Shown: one piece after another, positions 1 through 5,616 of the stretch
Layout of the letters: the number at the start of each line of letters is the position of its first letter
Position numbering within the stretch: position 1 is the first letter of the stretch
DNA from: Candidatus Zhuqueibacterota bacterium
GTDB taxonomy: Bacteria > Zhuqueibacterota > Zhuqueibacteria > Oceanimicrobiales > Oceanimicrobiaceae
NCBI GenBank assembly: GCA_011775825.1
Contig: JAABYK010000539.1
Span: 1-11,320, forward strand
DNA: 11,320 bases
Reading direction: 5' to 3'
Notes under the pieces: generated by a model
Told to the model about the DNA's origin: nothing
Databases searched by the model: none
What the model saw: only the letters and a program-made list of their open reading frames with translations
Translations under genes and position numbers: made by a program

Positions 1-1
1 C

Positions 2-88
2 GCCAATGGTGTGTACTTGTACAAACTGATCGCACGCCGAGGTCAGGAGCAGTTTGAGGTGGTGGAGAAGTTTGGGATTGTGAGGTAG
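2..88 (+). CDS. C-terminal end of an exported protein (sorting-tail / FlgD-Ig-like strand)
   Basis: Only the last 28 codons are present; the gene starts before the window. The reading frame beginning at base 2 gives a tail with the pattern NGVYLYKL...VVEKFGIVR and stops at TAG 86-88. A GVY(F/L)Y(K/R)L strand, then a short turn, a V-E-K strand and a terminal I-V-R is typical of the last beta strands of T9SS type A sorting domains or FlgD-Ig-like C-terminal domains on secreted, often multidomain, proteins of the FCB group. The function of the missing part cannot be inferred. The identification rests on the short terminal motif only. Confidence 0.6.
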   Translation, partial: ANGVYLYKLIARRGQEQFEVVEKFGIVR

Positions 89-98
89 GGGACCAAAA

Positions 99-523
99 CT
101 AAGTGGATTTACGGATATGGTTTTGATAGGTAGCATGCAGCTCGGCTATGTGGCAATGTTGAGCGTCACAAAATCCCTTTTGGCTCGACGCTCTTGGCTT
201 TGGATTTTTTGCCAAAAAACCTACACTTTCATTTTGAAATGGTATACTAAGTTTCTGAACTTCTGGATGATGGGGAGTGTTATCATATCGGAAAATCAGG
301 TCATTTGATTTTTGGTAATGGTAGGAATATGAATACTTTTTTACTTTTCTGCCGCTTGTAGGGATTCTCGGAATTCAAGAAATGAATCATCCAAGAACCG
401 AATTCTAGCTTTTATAAAATCTTCAACTTTAGTACGTGCGTCCTCATGAATTTCAAAGGAAGTAATATACGGATTGGCTTCGATTAGTTTTTTTGTCCGT
501 GAGGAGTAACGAGTAATTTTCAA
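99..523 (-). pseudogene. TumE/DUF6516-like toxin, frameshifted
   Basis: The gene starts at TTG 523-521, overlapping the antitoxin stop (TTGA). The first frame runs 60 codons to TAA 343-341 and contains KARIRFLDDSFLEFRES, matching the N-terminal half of TumE-family toxins (a charged strand, then D-G/D-S-x-L-x-F-R-E). The missing C-terminal half is present just downstream in another frame from base 338: it reads YSYSYHYQ, LIFRYDN and TPHHPEV, the family's hallmark strand and PHHPE motif. The two frames join within AAAAGTAAAAAAG (about 336-349), consistent with loss of one A. After PHHPEV (base 258) the frame stays open to TAG at 99-101, but the residues no longer resemble the family (the expected HKH-type segment is absent), so the 3' end also looks replaced or eroded. 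A functional toxin is unlikely unless the ribosome slips at the A run. Confidence 0.72.
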
Positions 524-812
524 ATTTTGAGTTCCTTAAGTACTTCGATTTGCTCCCGCAAACTCTGGTAAATCTGAAACTCACCCGCCCAATCTATGAA
601 GTCGTTTCGATCATCAAGTTCCCCTTTTTCATAAAGCTCGTAGAATTTCTTAGAGGGCATATTATATTTTTTTTCAAATCCTTCTAAGTTATCCAGGGTG
701 TTCGCTAAACCGGTTTCAAAATTTTCTGTTCGCGAATGACAGCATTTTGAAGGAGTTTCACAACCGCCCTTTTCTTTTCGTTATTAGAACTGTTTACCGT
801 GACAGTGGACAT
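520..812 (-). pseudogene. Antitoxin partner of the TumE-like toxin, frameshifted
   Basis: ATG at 812-810 is preceded by GAGGA (819-823) with a 6-base spacing. The first frame gives a basic helical N-terminus (residues such as NNEKKRAVVKLLQNAVIRE) and then hits TAG at 705-707. A second frame, readable from about 729, continues the protein: NFETGLANTLDNLEGFEKKY, then NMPSKKFYELYEKGELDD and DFIDWAGEFQIYQSL, ending at TGA 522-520. The pattern F-E-x-K-Y-x-M-x-x-x-x-F-Y-E-x-x-x-x-G-E-L-x-D...W-x-G/E is what I recall of the small antitoxins encoded directly before TumE/DUF6516 toxins. One base appears to be missing around 725-731. Intact length would be about 97 residues. The stop overlaps the toxin start by two bases, implying translational coupling in the ancestral operon. 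Confidence 0.65.
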
Positions 813-841
813 AATTGGTCCTCAACTTTTGAATTCTTTGA

Positions 842-870
842 AATGTAGTTAAATATTCATCTAATGTCAA
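842..870 (-). promoter_or_regulatory. Sigma70-type promoter of the toxin-antitoxin operon
   Basis: On the minus strand TTGACA (870-865) is a perfect -35 hexamer, followed after exactly 17 bases by TACATT (847-842), matching four of six -10 positions. It lies 29 bases before the antitoxin ATG, which also has a GAGGA ribosome binding site. The promoter is better preserved than the genes it drives. Confidence 0.6.
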
Positions 871-899
871 TTTCAACGATCGTGTTCTGAAGCGGGCTC

Positions 900-954
900 G
901 TTTGTAGTATCAAAGTTTTACGGCCTGACGTCCGCACTACAAACACTTACGGCC
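900..954. repeat. Dispersed palindromic repeat, copy 1 (TTACGGCCTGACG core)
   Basis: GTTTGTAGT (900-908) and ACTACAAAC (936-944) are perfect 9-base inverted arms. Between them lies the core TTACGGCCTGACG (918-930), which recurs exactly at 3643-3655. A partial core TTACGGCC follows at 947-954. The element sits just before the rnpM start region. It is probably a genome-wide intergenic repeat; the sequence shows two copies only. Confidence 0.6.
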
Positions 955-998
955 ATTTGCTTGATTTTTTGAGGATTTATGTTAAGTTTATGTTTTGT

Positions 999-1265
999 AT
1001 GGCCCATCAGCCGATTCGAACCTGCATCGCTTGTCGAAGCAAGCGAATGAAATACGAACTGTTGCGCATCGTTCGCACGCCGGCGAAGGAGCTAAAGATT
1101 GATGTGCATCAAAAAAAGCAGGGTCGGGGAGCCTATTTGTGCTTTAATCAGGCATGCATTCGTAAAGCGTTAAAAAAACAAATCATTCAACGGAATCTGG
1201 GCGTCCAGGTACCGCCTGATTTTGAGAAGAAATTGCTCACTGTATTAAATGGAGAATCACGATAA
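999..1265 (+). CDS. rnpM: RnpM/YlxR RNA-binding protein (DUF448)
   Basis: A small basic protein of 88 residues. The family binds RNA; in Bacillus subtilis it associates with the RNase P RNA and modulates RNase P, and the gene normally sits between nusA and infB. Diagnostic features are RTCIACR at residues 7-13, the (K/R)-Y-E-L-L-R-I-V-R strand at 18-26, and GRGAYLC at 42-48 with a second cysteine at 53. ATG 999 gives the family's usual N-terminus, ending only a few residues before the RxC motif. The frame is open back to TTG 957, and ATG 990 is also possible. The best Shine-Dalgarno (GAGG, 971-974) fits none of these well; its ideal partner, ATG 979, is out of frame and stops at 1050. The gene overlaps the next one by 17 bases, so they are co-transcribed. 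Confidence 0.9.
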   Translation: MAHQPIRTCIACRSKRMKYELLRIVRTPAKELKIDVHQKKQGRGAYLCFNQACIRKALKKQIIQRNLGVQVPPDFEKKLLTVLNGESR

Positions 1266-1554
1266 GCTGTTTAGAATGCTGGGATTGGCGCAACGAGCGC
1301 GAAAATTGACGTTCGGCATGGATGCAACTTTGAGCGCAGAAAAACGGGGGAAATTAAAAGCGGTCATTTTATCCTCCGACATTTCGGAGAATGCGAAACG
1401 CAAAATTGAGTCCAATATCGATGGCGAAAAAATTGCTATCTCAGGAACTGTTTCAAAAGATGCGTTTGGAGAGTTGTTTAAGCGAATGGAACTTGGCATA
1501 ATCGGCATTGTGGATGCGTCTTTTGCAAAAGCGATTCGTGAGAATTTGAGATGA
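1249..1554 (+). CDS. ylxQ: L7Ae/L30e-family RNA-binding protein (YlxQ-like)
   Basis: A 101-residue single-domain protein of the L7Ae/L30e/S12e fold, which in bacteria binds kink-turn RNA and is usually encoded beside rnpM. The start of the fold is visible as MLGLAQRARKLTFG (residues 10-23), where the family has G-L-A-x-R-A-x-K-x-x-x-G. The strand KAVILSSDISENAKRKI (37-53) corresponds to the L-V-I-x-A-x-D-x-S-x-N RNA-contact region. The C-terminal part, GIIGIVDASFAKAI (83-96), fits the last strand and helix. ATG 1249 lies inside the end of rnpM, and TGA 1552-1554 overlaps the ATG of the next gene, so all three frames are translationally coupled. Length is normal for the family. Confidence 0.85.
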   Translation: MENHDKLFRMLGLAQRARKLTFGMDATLSAEKRGKLKAVILSSDISENAKRKIESNIDGEKIAISGTVSKDAFGELFKRMELGIIGIVDASFAKAIRENLR

Positions 1555-2135
1555 TTGTGGAGAAAGATTTAACGCAACAAAAACAGATAATTCGCGATGA
1601 GATTGAATCCCGCCGGAAGCGTCTCCCGAAAGAGTGGATCGCTTCCACAAGTCGGATGATCTTCGACCGCTTGAACGACATTTCGGAATTCCGGGATGCC
1701 AGGACCCTTCATTGCTATGTGGCCTGGCGAAATGAAGTGGACACGCAGGTGCTGATCAAGCGGTTGCTGAATTCAGGTCGGCGAGTGGTGGTTCCGGTGG
1801 TAGACCGGGAAAGCCATTCCTTGATTCATTCGGAAGTTAGAGATTTCGCAGACTTGCAACCGGGTGCCTTTGGTATTTTAGAGCCCATGAAAGACCGCCG
1901 GCGACCGGTTGAGATATCGGAGCTCGATTTGATCGTTGTGCCGGGTGTCGCCTTCGACAGGATAGGCAATCGCATCGGTTATGGCGGCGGCTATTATGAC
2001 AATTTCCTGAAACACACCCCGACCACCAAGATCGGTCTAGCCTACGATTTTCAGATAGTGGAAAGAATCCCCACCAACGCTCGAGATGAGCGAGTGGACA
2101 TGGTTGTGAGTGAACAGGGGGTTTTGAGGTTCTAG
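1551..2135 (+). CDS. ygfA: 5-formyltetrahydrofolate cyclo-ligase
   Basis: This 194-residue cytosolic enzyme uses ATP to cyclise 5-formyl-THF to 5,10-methenyl-THF, recycling an inhibitory folate by-product into one-carbon metabolism. Visible motifs are a basic N-terminal helix (residues 10-35), the substrate-region motif NEVDT at 61-65, FGILEP at 107-112, PGVAFD at 131-136 and RIGYGGGYYD at 141-150, the ATP/folate-binding signature of the family. The family often has GYGKGYYD; the G-G-G version is also a known variant. D-M-V-V-S-E near 183-188 is the usual C-terminal strand. Length is standard. The ATG overlaps the previous stop (ATGA), placing the gene in the rnpM/L7Ae operon. Base 2135 closes the operon and no hairpin terminator is evident after it. 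Confidence 0.93.
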   Translation: MIVEKDLTQQKQIIRDEIESRRKRLPKEWIASTSRMIFDRLNDISEFRDARTLHCYVAWRNEVDTQVLIKRLLNSGRRVVVPVVDRESHSLIHSEVRDFADLQPGAFGILEPMKDRRRPVEISELDLIVVPGVAFDRIGNRIGYGGGYYDNFLKHTPTTKIGLAYDFQIVERIPTNARDERVDMVVSEQGVLRF

Positions 2136-2173
2136 ATTTCAGATTTGATTTTTGATCACATGTTTAAACTCGT

Positions 2174-2611
2174 ATGACTTTTCAAATTGGCAGAAATGAT
2201 CCTTGCCCTTGTGGCAGTGGCAAAAAATATAAGAAATGCTGCATGGCGACGGGTGTACCGGAAATCCGGACTCAACAAGAAATCAACATACAAAAAGAAG
2301 TGAAAAACATCACTAATTGTGCCCTTCATAGTGAAGCTCGTTTGGTTCGGCTTGACAGTTTACTTTTTTTCTCTACTGAGACAGGCGATGCTTGGCTCCT
2401 CGATACAGATGACAATCTCGCTCTTTGTTTGATGAGAGATTCTGAGGAGCAGCCATATGTAATCAATGAAACAGCGACGAATTATAGCATCGTATGGGAA
2501 GCAAGTTATCAAATTAAAGGGAATGCCTTCATCGTTTATAAAAAGTCAGGCCAGATAAAAACAATTGTGGGTTATCCAACAAAAGAGATTATTCGTCTTT
2601 CAGGCAAATGA
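2174..2611 (+). CDS. SEC-C motif protein
   Basis: A 145-residue protein. Residues 6-23, with C11, C13, C22 and C23 (C-x-C-x8-C-C within NDPCPCGSGKKYKKCC), form a SEC-C zinc-binding motif like that at the C-terminus of SecA, here at the N-terminus. The remaining 120 residues look mainly beta: LDSLLFFSTETGDAWLLD (60-77), a D-D-N-L-A-L-C-L strand and GYPTKEIIRL near the end. I recall this arrangement in stand-alone SEC-C proteins of unknown function, so the motif does not imply a role in secretion. No signal peptide or membrane segment is seen. The start lies 38 bases after the cyclo-ligase stop and has no strong ribosome binding site, so it may be read through from the upstream operon. Confidence 0.82.
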   Translation: MTFQIGRNDPCPCGSGKKYKKCCMATGVPEIRTQQEINIQKEVKNITNCALHSEARLVRLDSLLFFSTETGDAWLLDTDDNLALCLMRDSEEQPYVINETATNYSIVWEASYQIKGNAFIVYKKSGQIKTIVGYPTKEIIRLSGK

Positions 2612-3195
2612 GATAGGAAATGCATAGAGTGGTTACGAGCCAGGAAGATGACCCTATCTTACGTATCCTCCGGGGGAAGGTGGTCGGTGTCTATTCTCGT
2701 GCCTATTGCTAGGAAAAAGCCCTCTTAGGTTCGAGCCCTGAGCTTGAGATTACACTTCCCGTCAGGACGGCTGATTTGGGATACTATCCGTTCCAGTTAT
2801 TTTTGATACTGGCGCTGATGTAACAACGGTGCCAAAAGGAATTGAGAAAATTTTGGGTGTTGATCTGTCCAAATGTCAGGTAGTCTATTCCAAGGGCATT
2901 AAGGCAGAAGAGGTAAAGTGATTCGTGACAAAGATAGAAGTAAACTTGGAGAATCAACCATTTGAAATTAACCACCTTTATTAGCGCGGTTGAAAAAACA
3001 TCGCTCTTGCTAGGCAAAATGAATTTTTTCGATTATTATAGCCATTCAAATCGACAATAAAAAAGCGGAGGTGACTTTTGAACGAATCGAGTAACTGTTC
3101 GCAGTGACAATTGTGATAAAATGAAAGATCCAAGACATCATTGAATCGCCCCTTTCCAAACGTCCTTCCCAATAACCCCCGCCCTTTCTATGTCG
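2612..3195. other. Gene-free stretch between SEC-C gene and DUF1761 gene
   Basis: Apart from the retropepsin relic I see no intact gene here. A 30-codon ORF (2620-2712, starting MHRVVTSQ) is open directly after the SEC-C gene, but its AGGA lies too close to the ATG and the product matches nothing I recognise. Bases 3095-3195, between the plus-strand relic and the convergent minus-strand gene, contain no clear terminator hairpin. Confidence 0.5.
2731..3094 (+). pseudogene. Retropepsin-like aspartyl protease, degraded
   Basis: Three reading frames must be stitched together. Frame one, up to about 2784, reads EITLPVRTADLGY. Frame two, from 2784, reads SVPVIFDTGADVTTVP, with the catalytic D-T-G at 2805-2813, then GIEKILGVDL. 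It meets TGA at 2919-2921, continues with KIEVNLENQPFEI, and stops at 2982. The next frame, from 2971, reads FISAVEKTSLLLGKMNFFDY, which holds the family's second signature (hydrophobic-L-G, then FFD). After one extra C at 3042-3043 the last frame reads IQIDNKKAEVTFERIE and ends at TAA 3092-3094. Repairing three single-base indels and one stop gives a protein of about 120 residues with a single D-T-G, as expected of a dimeric retropepsin-like protease. The start is unclear. Nothing suggests the gene is translated in full. Confidence 0.75.
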
Positions 3196-3606
3196 TTACT
3201 GCCAAACCGCCAGGACGCCTCCCATGACCACAAAAGCAATCAAGAAGAAACCCGTATTGACAAAGAACAGCACCTTGGGGCGTCTCTCAAACAGCAGGTA
3301 ATTTAGATTGATTGTCAGAGCAAATCCGAGCCAGATCCAGAATCCCGCTGTCACGCCTTGAAGGAACGAGTTCGCTCCCATGAACCGGACCAGATTCGCC
3401 AAGATCAAGCTGGTAATCAGGCCGCTGAGAAAATGCATGCCCAATGCCTTGGGAAAGTCTTTCTGCGCTTCGTCTTTTTCTTCGGGACTGAAATTCAAGG
3501 CGGCCTGGTACTGTTTGCTGAAGATGGCTGCGTACCACACGCCACCTACGATCCAATATACCAAACCGGAAACGAAGACCGCCAGGTAGTTTAGATTGCT
3601 GAACAT
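3196..3606 (-). CDS. DUF1761 family membrane protein
   Basis: A 136-residue integral membrane protein with four predicted helices at about 6-28, 54-74, 82-106 and 111-134. The first helix ends in GGVWYAAIFSKQYQ, matching the DUF1761 pattern G-x-x-W-Y-x-x-x-F...W/Y, and the loop after it is acidic and hydrophilic (SPEEKDEAQKD). The family is small, widespread and functionally uncharacterised. The start ATG has a GGGAGAA ribosome binding site about 8 bases upstream. The gene is the last of the minus-strand run that begins with the sigma factor, 82 bases after the membrane protein before it; that gap contains repeat copy 2. It could be co-transcribed or separately expressed. No terminator hairpin is obvious after its TAA. 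Confidence 0.82.
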   Translation of the reverse strand: MFSNLNYLAVFVSGLVYWIVGGVWYAAIFSKQYQAALNFSPEEKDEAQKDFPKALGMHFLSGLITSLILANLVRFMGANSFLQGVTAGFWIWLGFALTINLNYLLFERRPKVLFFVNTGFFLIAFVVMGGVLAVWQ

Positions 3607-3640
3607 CGTTTGTTTCTCCCTCTGGTATTCTTGTTTTGTG

Positions 3641-3666
3641 AATTACGGCCTGACGGCTGTACTACG
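3641..3666. repeat. Dispersed repeat, copy 2 (TTACGGCCTGACG core)
   Basis: TTACGGCCTGACG at 3643-3655 is identical to 918-930, and both are followed within about 10 bases by ACTAC. The flanking arms of copy 1 are not conserved here. The copy lies between two minus-strand membrane-protein genes. Confidence 0.55.
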
Positions 3667-3688
3667 GACAAATAGCTAGGAACACGGG

Positions 3689-4048
3689 TTAAGCGGTTTG
3701 TGGCTTTTTGCTGCCATATTTCTGTGTGGCAAAGCCGAGGATCAAACCAATAATGCCGCCAGGTACCATGATTTCAATAAAATAGTGGTTCCCCGATTCG
3801 TCCGGAGCCAGCGCCACCAGGAAAGCGAAAATGAGCCCAACCACGCCACCAAAAAGAACACCTTTCCCGATGGAGTCGACTTTGCGAGCATAAAAACCGA
3901 TGATCACGCCTGCAATCAGACTTTTCAAGGTGGAAAAGAAAACGATTTCAGTGATTTGTGGAGCGGCTTCAGGATAAAATAGGGCGCTGAATCCATCAAG
4001 CACACCAAGAATGGCCCCCAGGATCAGTCCGAGCACGGGTTTTGGCAT
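3689..4048 (-). CDS. Small glycine-rich membrane protein, paralog A
   Basis: 119 residues with four hydrophobic, glycine-rich segments at about 5-24, 37-53, 62-81 and 88-107. The segments contain small-residue packing motifs (GLILGAILG, GLILGFATQ). The loop GFYARKVDS (51-59) after helix 2 and EIMVPG (92-97) before helix 4 are shared with the gene just upstream; the two proteins are about half identical by eye and start with the same MPKP. AAGGAGAG lies about 8 bases before the ATG, so expression should be good. I do not recognise a characterised family; the pattern of glycine-rich helices and a short basic loop suggests a small oligomeric membrane protein. The gap to paralog B is 50 bases, consistent with one transcript. 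Confidence 0.75.
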   Translation of the reverse strand: MPKPVLGLILGAILGVLDGFSALFYPEAAPQITEIVFFSTLKSLIAGVIIGFYARKVDSIGKGVLFGGVVGLIFAFLVALAPDESGNHYFIEIMVPGGIIGLILGFATQKYGSKKPQTA

Positions 4049-4098
4049 GTCTTCTCTCTCCTTAATTTGAATTTGATTGATGATTTAAGCCAAATAAG

Positions 4099-4467
4099 TT
4101 AAGCGTTGGATTCGGCAAGTCTTGGTTGTCTTCCGAATCTCTGAACAGCATAGCCAACGATACCGCCGGTGATGGTTCCGGGCAACATAATCTCCAACCA
4201 GTAATGTTGTCCGGCACCCAAATATTGGCCGAGAGCGGTAAGGAAGGCAAAAAATAGCGCGACGCCCAGGCCAAAGACGACCCCCTTTGGGACGGAATCA
4301 ACTTTACGAGCGTAAAATCCGATAATTAAGCCGACAATCAGTCCCTTCCCGGAGGACCAGGTTGCGATTTCCAGAACCTTGTCTGCTTCGGGAGTTAAGA
4401 TCGCGGTCATTCCATCCAGGAAACCGATAATGGCGCCGAGTATGATGCCCAGAAGTGGTTTTGGCAT
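4099..4467 (-). CDS. Small glycine-rich membrane protein, paralog B
   Basis: 122 residues, same plan as paralog A: hydrophobic segments at about 4-24, 36-52, 61-83 and 89-108, the shared loop GFYARKVDS at 50-58 and EIMLPG at 92-97. It differs from A mainly in the first external loop (TPEADKVLEIATWSSGKG) and the polar C-terminus (RQPRLAESNA). CGGAGAG precedes the ATG by about 9 bases. The gene begins 75 bases after the kinase stop and precedes paralog A, so a tandem duplication followed by divergence is the simplest reading. The function is unknown. Placement right after a kinase/sigma pair suggests a membrane target or envelope component under their control, but nothing in the sequence proves this. 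Confidence 0.75.
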   Translation of the reverse strand: MPKPLLGIILGAIIGFLDGMTAILTPEADKVLEIATWSSGKGLIVGLIIGFYARKVDSVPKGVVFGLGVALFFAFLTALGQYLGAGQHYWLEIMLPGTITGGIVGYAVQRFGRQPRLAESNA

Positions 4468-4542
4468 TTTTCACTCTCCGTTTGATTGTCCGAAGTTTGG
4501 TTAAGTGTTCTATCCGTCTATTAAACGTTTATCCGGTTTTCT

Positions 4543-5616
4543 TTACAATCTGGACAGGAAAAATGTGAGAAGCCTGACAAAAATGTAGACCATGATAAGA
4601 AACATTAGGAACCTGTATTGTTTCAGCCACCGCCAGATGCTCTCAAACACGTTTTCCCGGTAGGCCGAAACCGGAAAACCATCGAGATAGTTTTCGACAT
4701 CTGCAACCAATTCGAGCGCATCAGAATATCGATCGCTTTTTTCAGAAGACCTGGCTTTTTGTACAATTGCCTCAAGTTGTTTCGGTATTTTGTGCGGCGC
4801 GGTTTTAAAGACGGAGAAAAGACCGCTTTTCCGAGAGTCGGGATTTCGAGTTTCTTCGGAGGAATGGGTTGTGGTGATGACAAATCTGAGAATGGTGCCT
4901 AATGCGTAAATGTCCGTGCGTTGATCGATCTGCCCGATGTCGCCGCGTTCCTGTTCCGGCGCCATGTACGCGGGAGTCCCCATGATCGTTCCGTGTTGAG
5001 TGGGCTGGGATTCCATGTGCCTGACGTTTACCTTGTCAGGCGTTTTCAAGGTTTGTTTCTTATTTTTCATGATTAACGTTTGACTTTTAGCGTTCTGAGA
5101 AAGCACTTTCGCCAGCCCCCAATCCATGACCAGGACTTCGCCATAATCGCCAACCATGATGTTTTCCGGTTTCAAGTCGCGGTGAATGACATCTTGCGCG
5201 TGGGCAAACGCAACCCCTTCACAGATTTTTTGGAAAATGCGCAAGCGTTCGGGAAGCGATGTCGCCTTCCTGACATGCTCATCGAGGCGGTCGCCTTTTA
5301 CGTATTTCATGGTGTAGAAAACGCGGCCGTCCGGCAGGGTACCCACGTCGTGGATGGGAACGATACTCGGATGTTCCAGGGCTGCAATGATAAAGGCTTC
5401 TTGCCTCATTCGCTCTGCTAAGTTTGCTGTTTCATCGTCAAGATTGAGAATTTTTAGTGCAATCTTTCTGCGTAGATGTGTGTCCTCTGCAAGATAGACC
5501 GTGGCCATTCCGCCGCTGGCAATTTTTTCGATGCAACGATACTTTGTGCCGGATAAATCCGGGAGGTCCACAACCGAACGCAAGTGGTTCACGACGTTGT
5601 CAGAAAGCCAACTCAT
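4543..5616 (-). CDS. Membrane-anchored Ser/Thr protein kinase (Hanks/PknB type)
   Basis: 357 residues. The kinase domain spans about 25-315: glycine-rich loop IASGGMATVYLAED (32-45), ATP-binding lysine K55 in IALKIL, likely helix-C glutamate E73, catalytic loop HRDLKPEN (145-152), metal-binding motif DWG (165-167) and APE (219-221), followed by DQRTDIYALG (231-240). All catalytic residues are present, so the enzyme should be active; DWGLAK in place of DFG is common in this bacterial kinase group. The activation segment is long (about 45 residues between DWG and GTPAYMAPE), rich in K, Q, S and T, and may be an autophosphorylation site. One transmembrane helix follows at about 335-355, after the kinase, with only a two-residue tail, so there is no sensor domain outside. 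The start overlaps the sigma factor stop (ATGA), implying coupled translation. Confidence 0.93.
   Translation of the reverse strand: MSWLSDNVVNHLRSVVDLPDLSGTKYRCIEKIASGGMATVYLAEDTHLRRKIALKILNLDDETANLAERMRQEAFIIAALEHPSIVPIHDVGTLPDGRVFYTMKYVKGDRLDEHVRKATSLPERLRIFQKICEGVAFAHAQDVIHRDLKPENIMVGDYGEVLVMDWGLAKVLSQNAKSQTLIMKNKKQTLKTPDKVNVRHMESQPTQHGTIMGTPAYMAPEQERGDIGQIDQRTDIYALGTILRFVITTTHSSEETRNPDSRKSGLFSVFKTAPHKIPKQLEAIVQKARSSEKSDRYSDALELVADVENYLDGFPVSAYRENVFESIWRWLKQYRFLMFLIMVYIFVRLLTFFLSRL

Noticed and set aside
117..308. Plus-strand ORF of 63 codons over the toxin relic
   Set aside because: Opposite the frame carrying YSYSYHYQ and RYDNTPHHPE; no ribosome site and no recognisable domain.
2620..2712. 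30-codon ORF beginning MHRVVTSQ after the SEC-C gene
   Set aside because: Too short, ribosome site too close to the ATG, no recognisable family; not called as a gene.
2723..2750. tRNA-like T arm (TTAGG-TTCGAGC-CCTGA)
   Set aside because: The T arm can pair, but no acceptor stem partner, D arm or anticodon arm could be placed in the upstream 70 bases, and the stretch overlaps the protease relic.
3287..3594. ORFs overlapping the DUF1761 gene on both strands
   Set aside because: The DUF1761 frame has a clear domain, membrane helices and Shine-Dalgarno; the others do not.
5110..5135. DWG in place of DFG read as a pseudokinase sign
   Set aside because: Asp is retained and lysine, HRD, Asn and APE are all present; DWGLAK is common in active bacterial kinases of this group.
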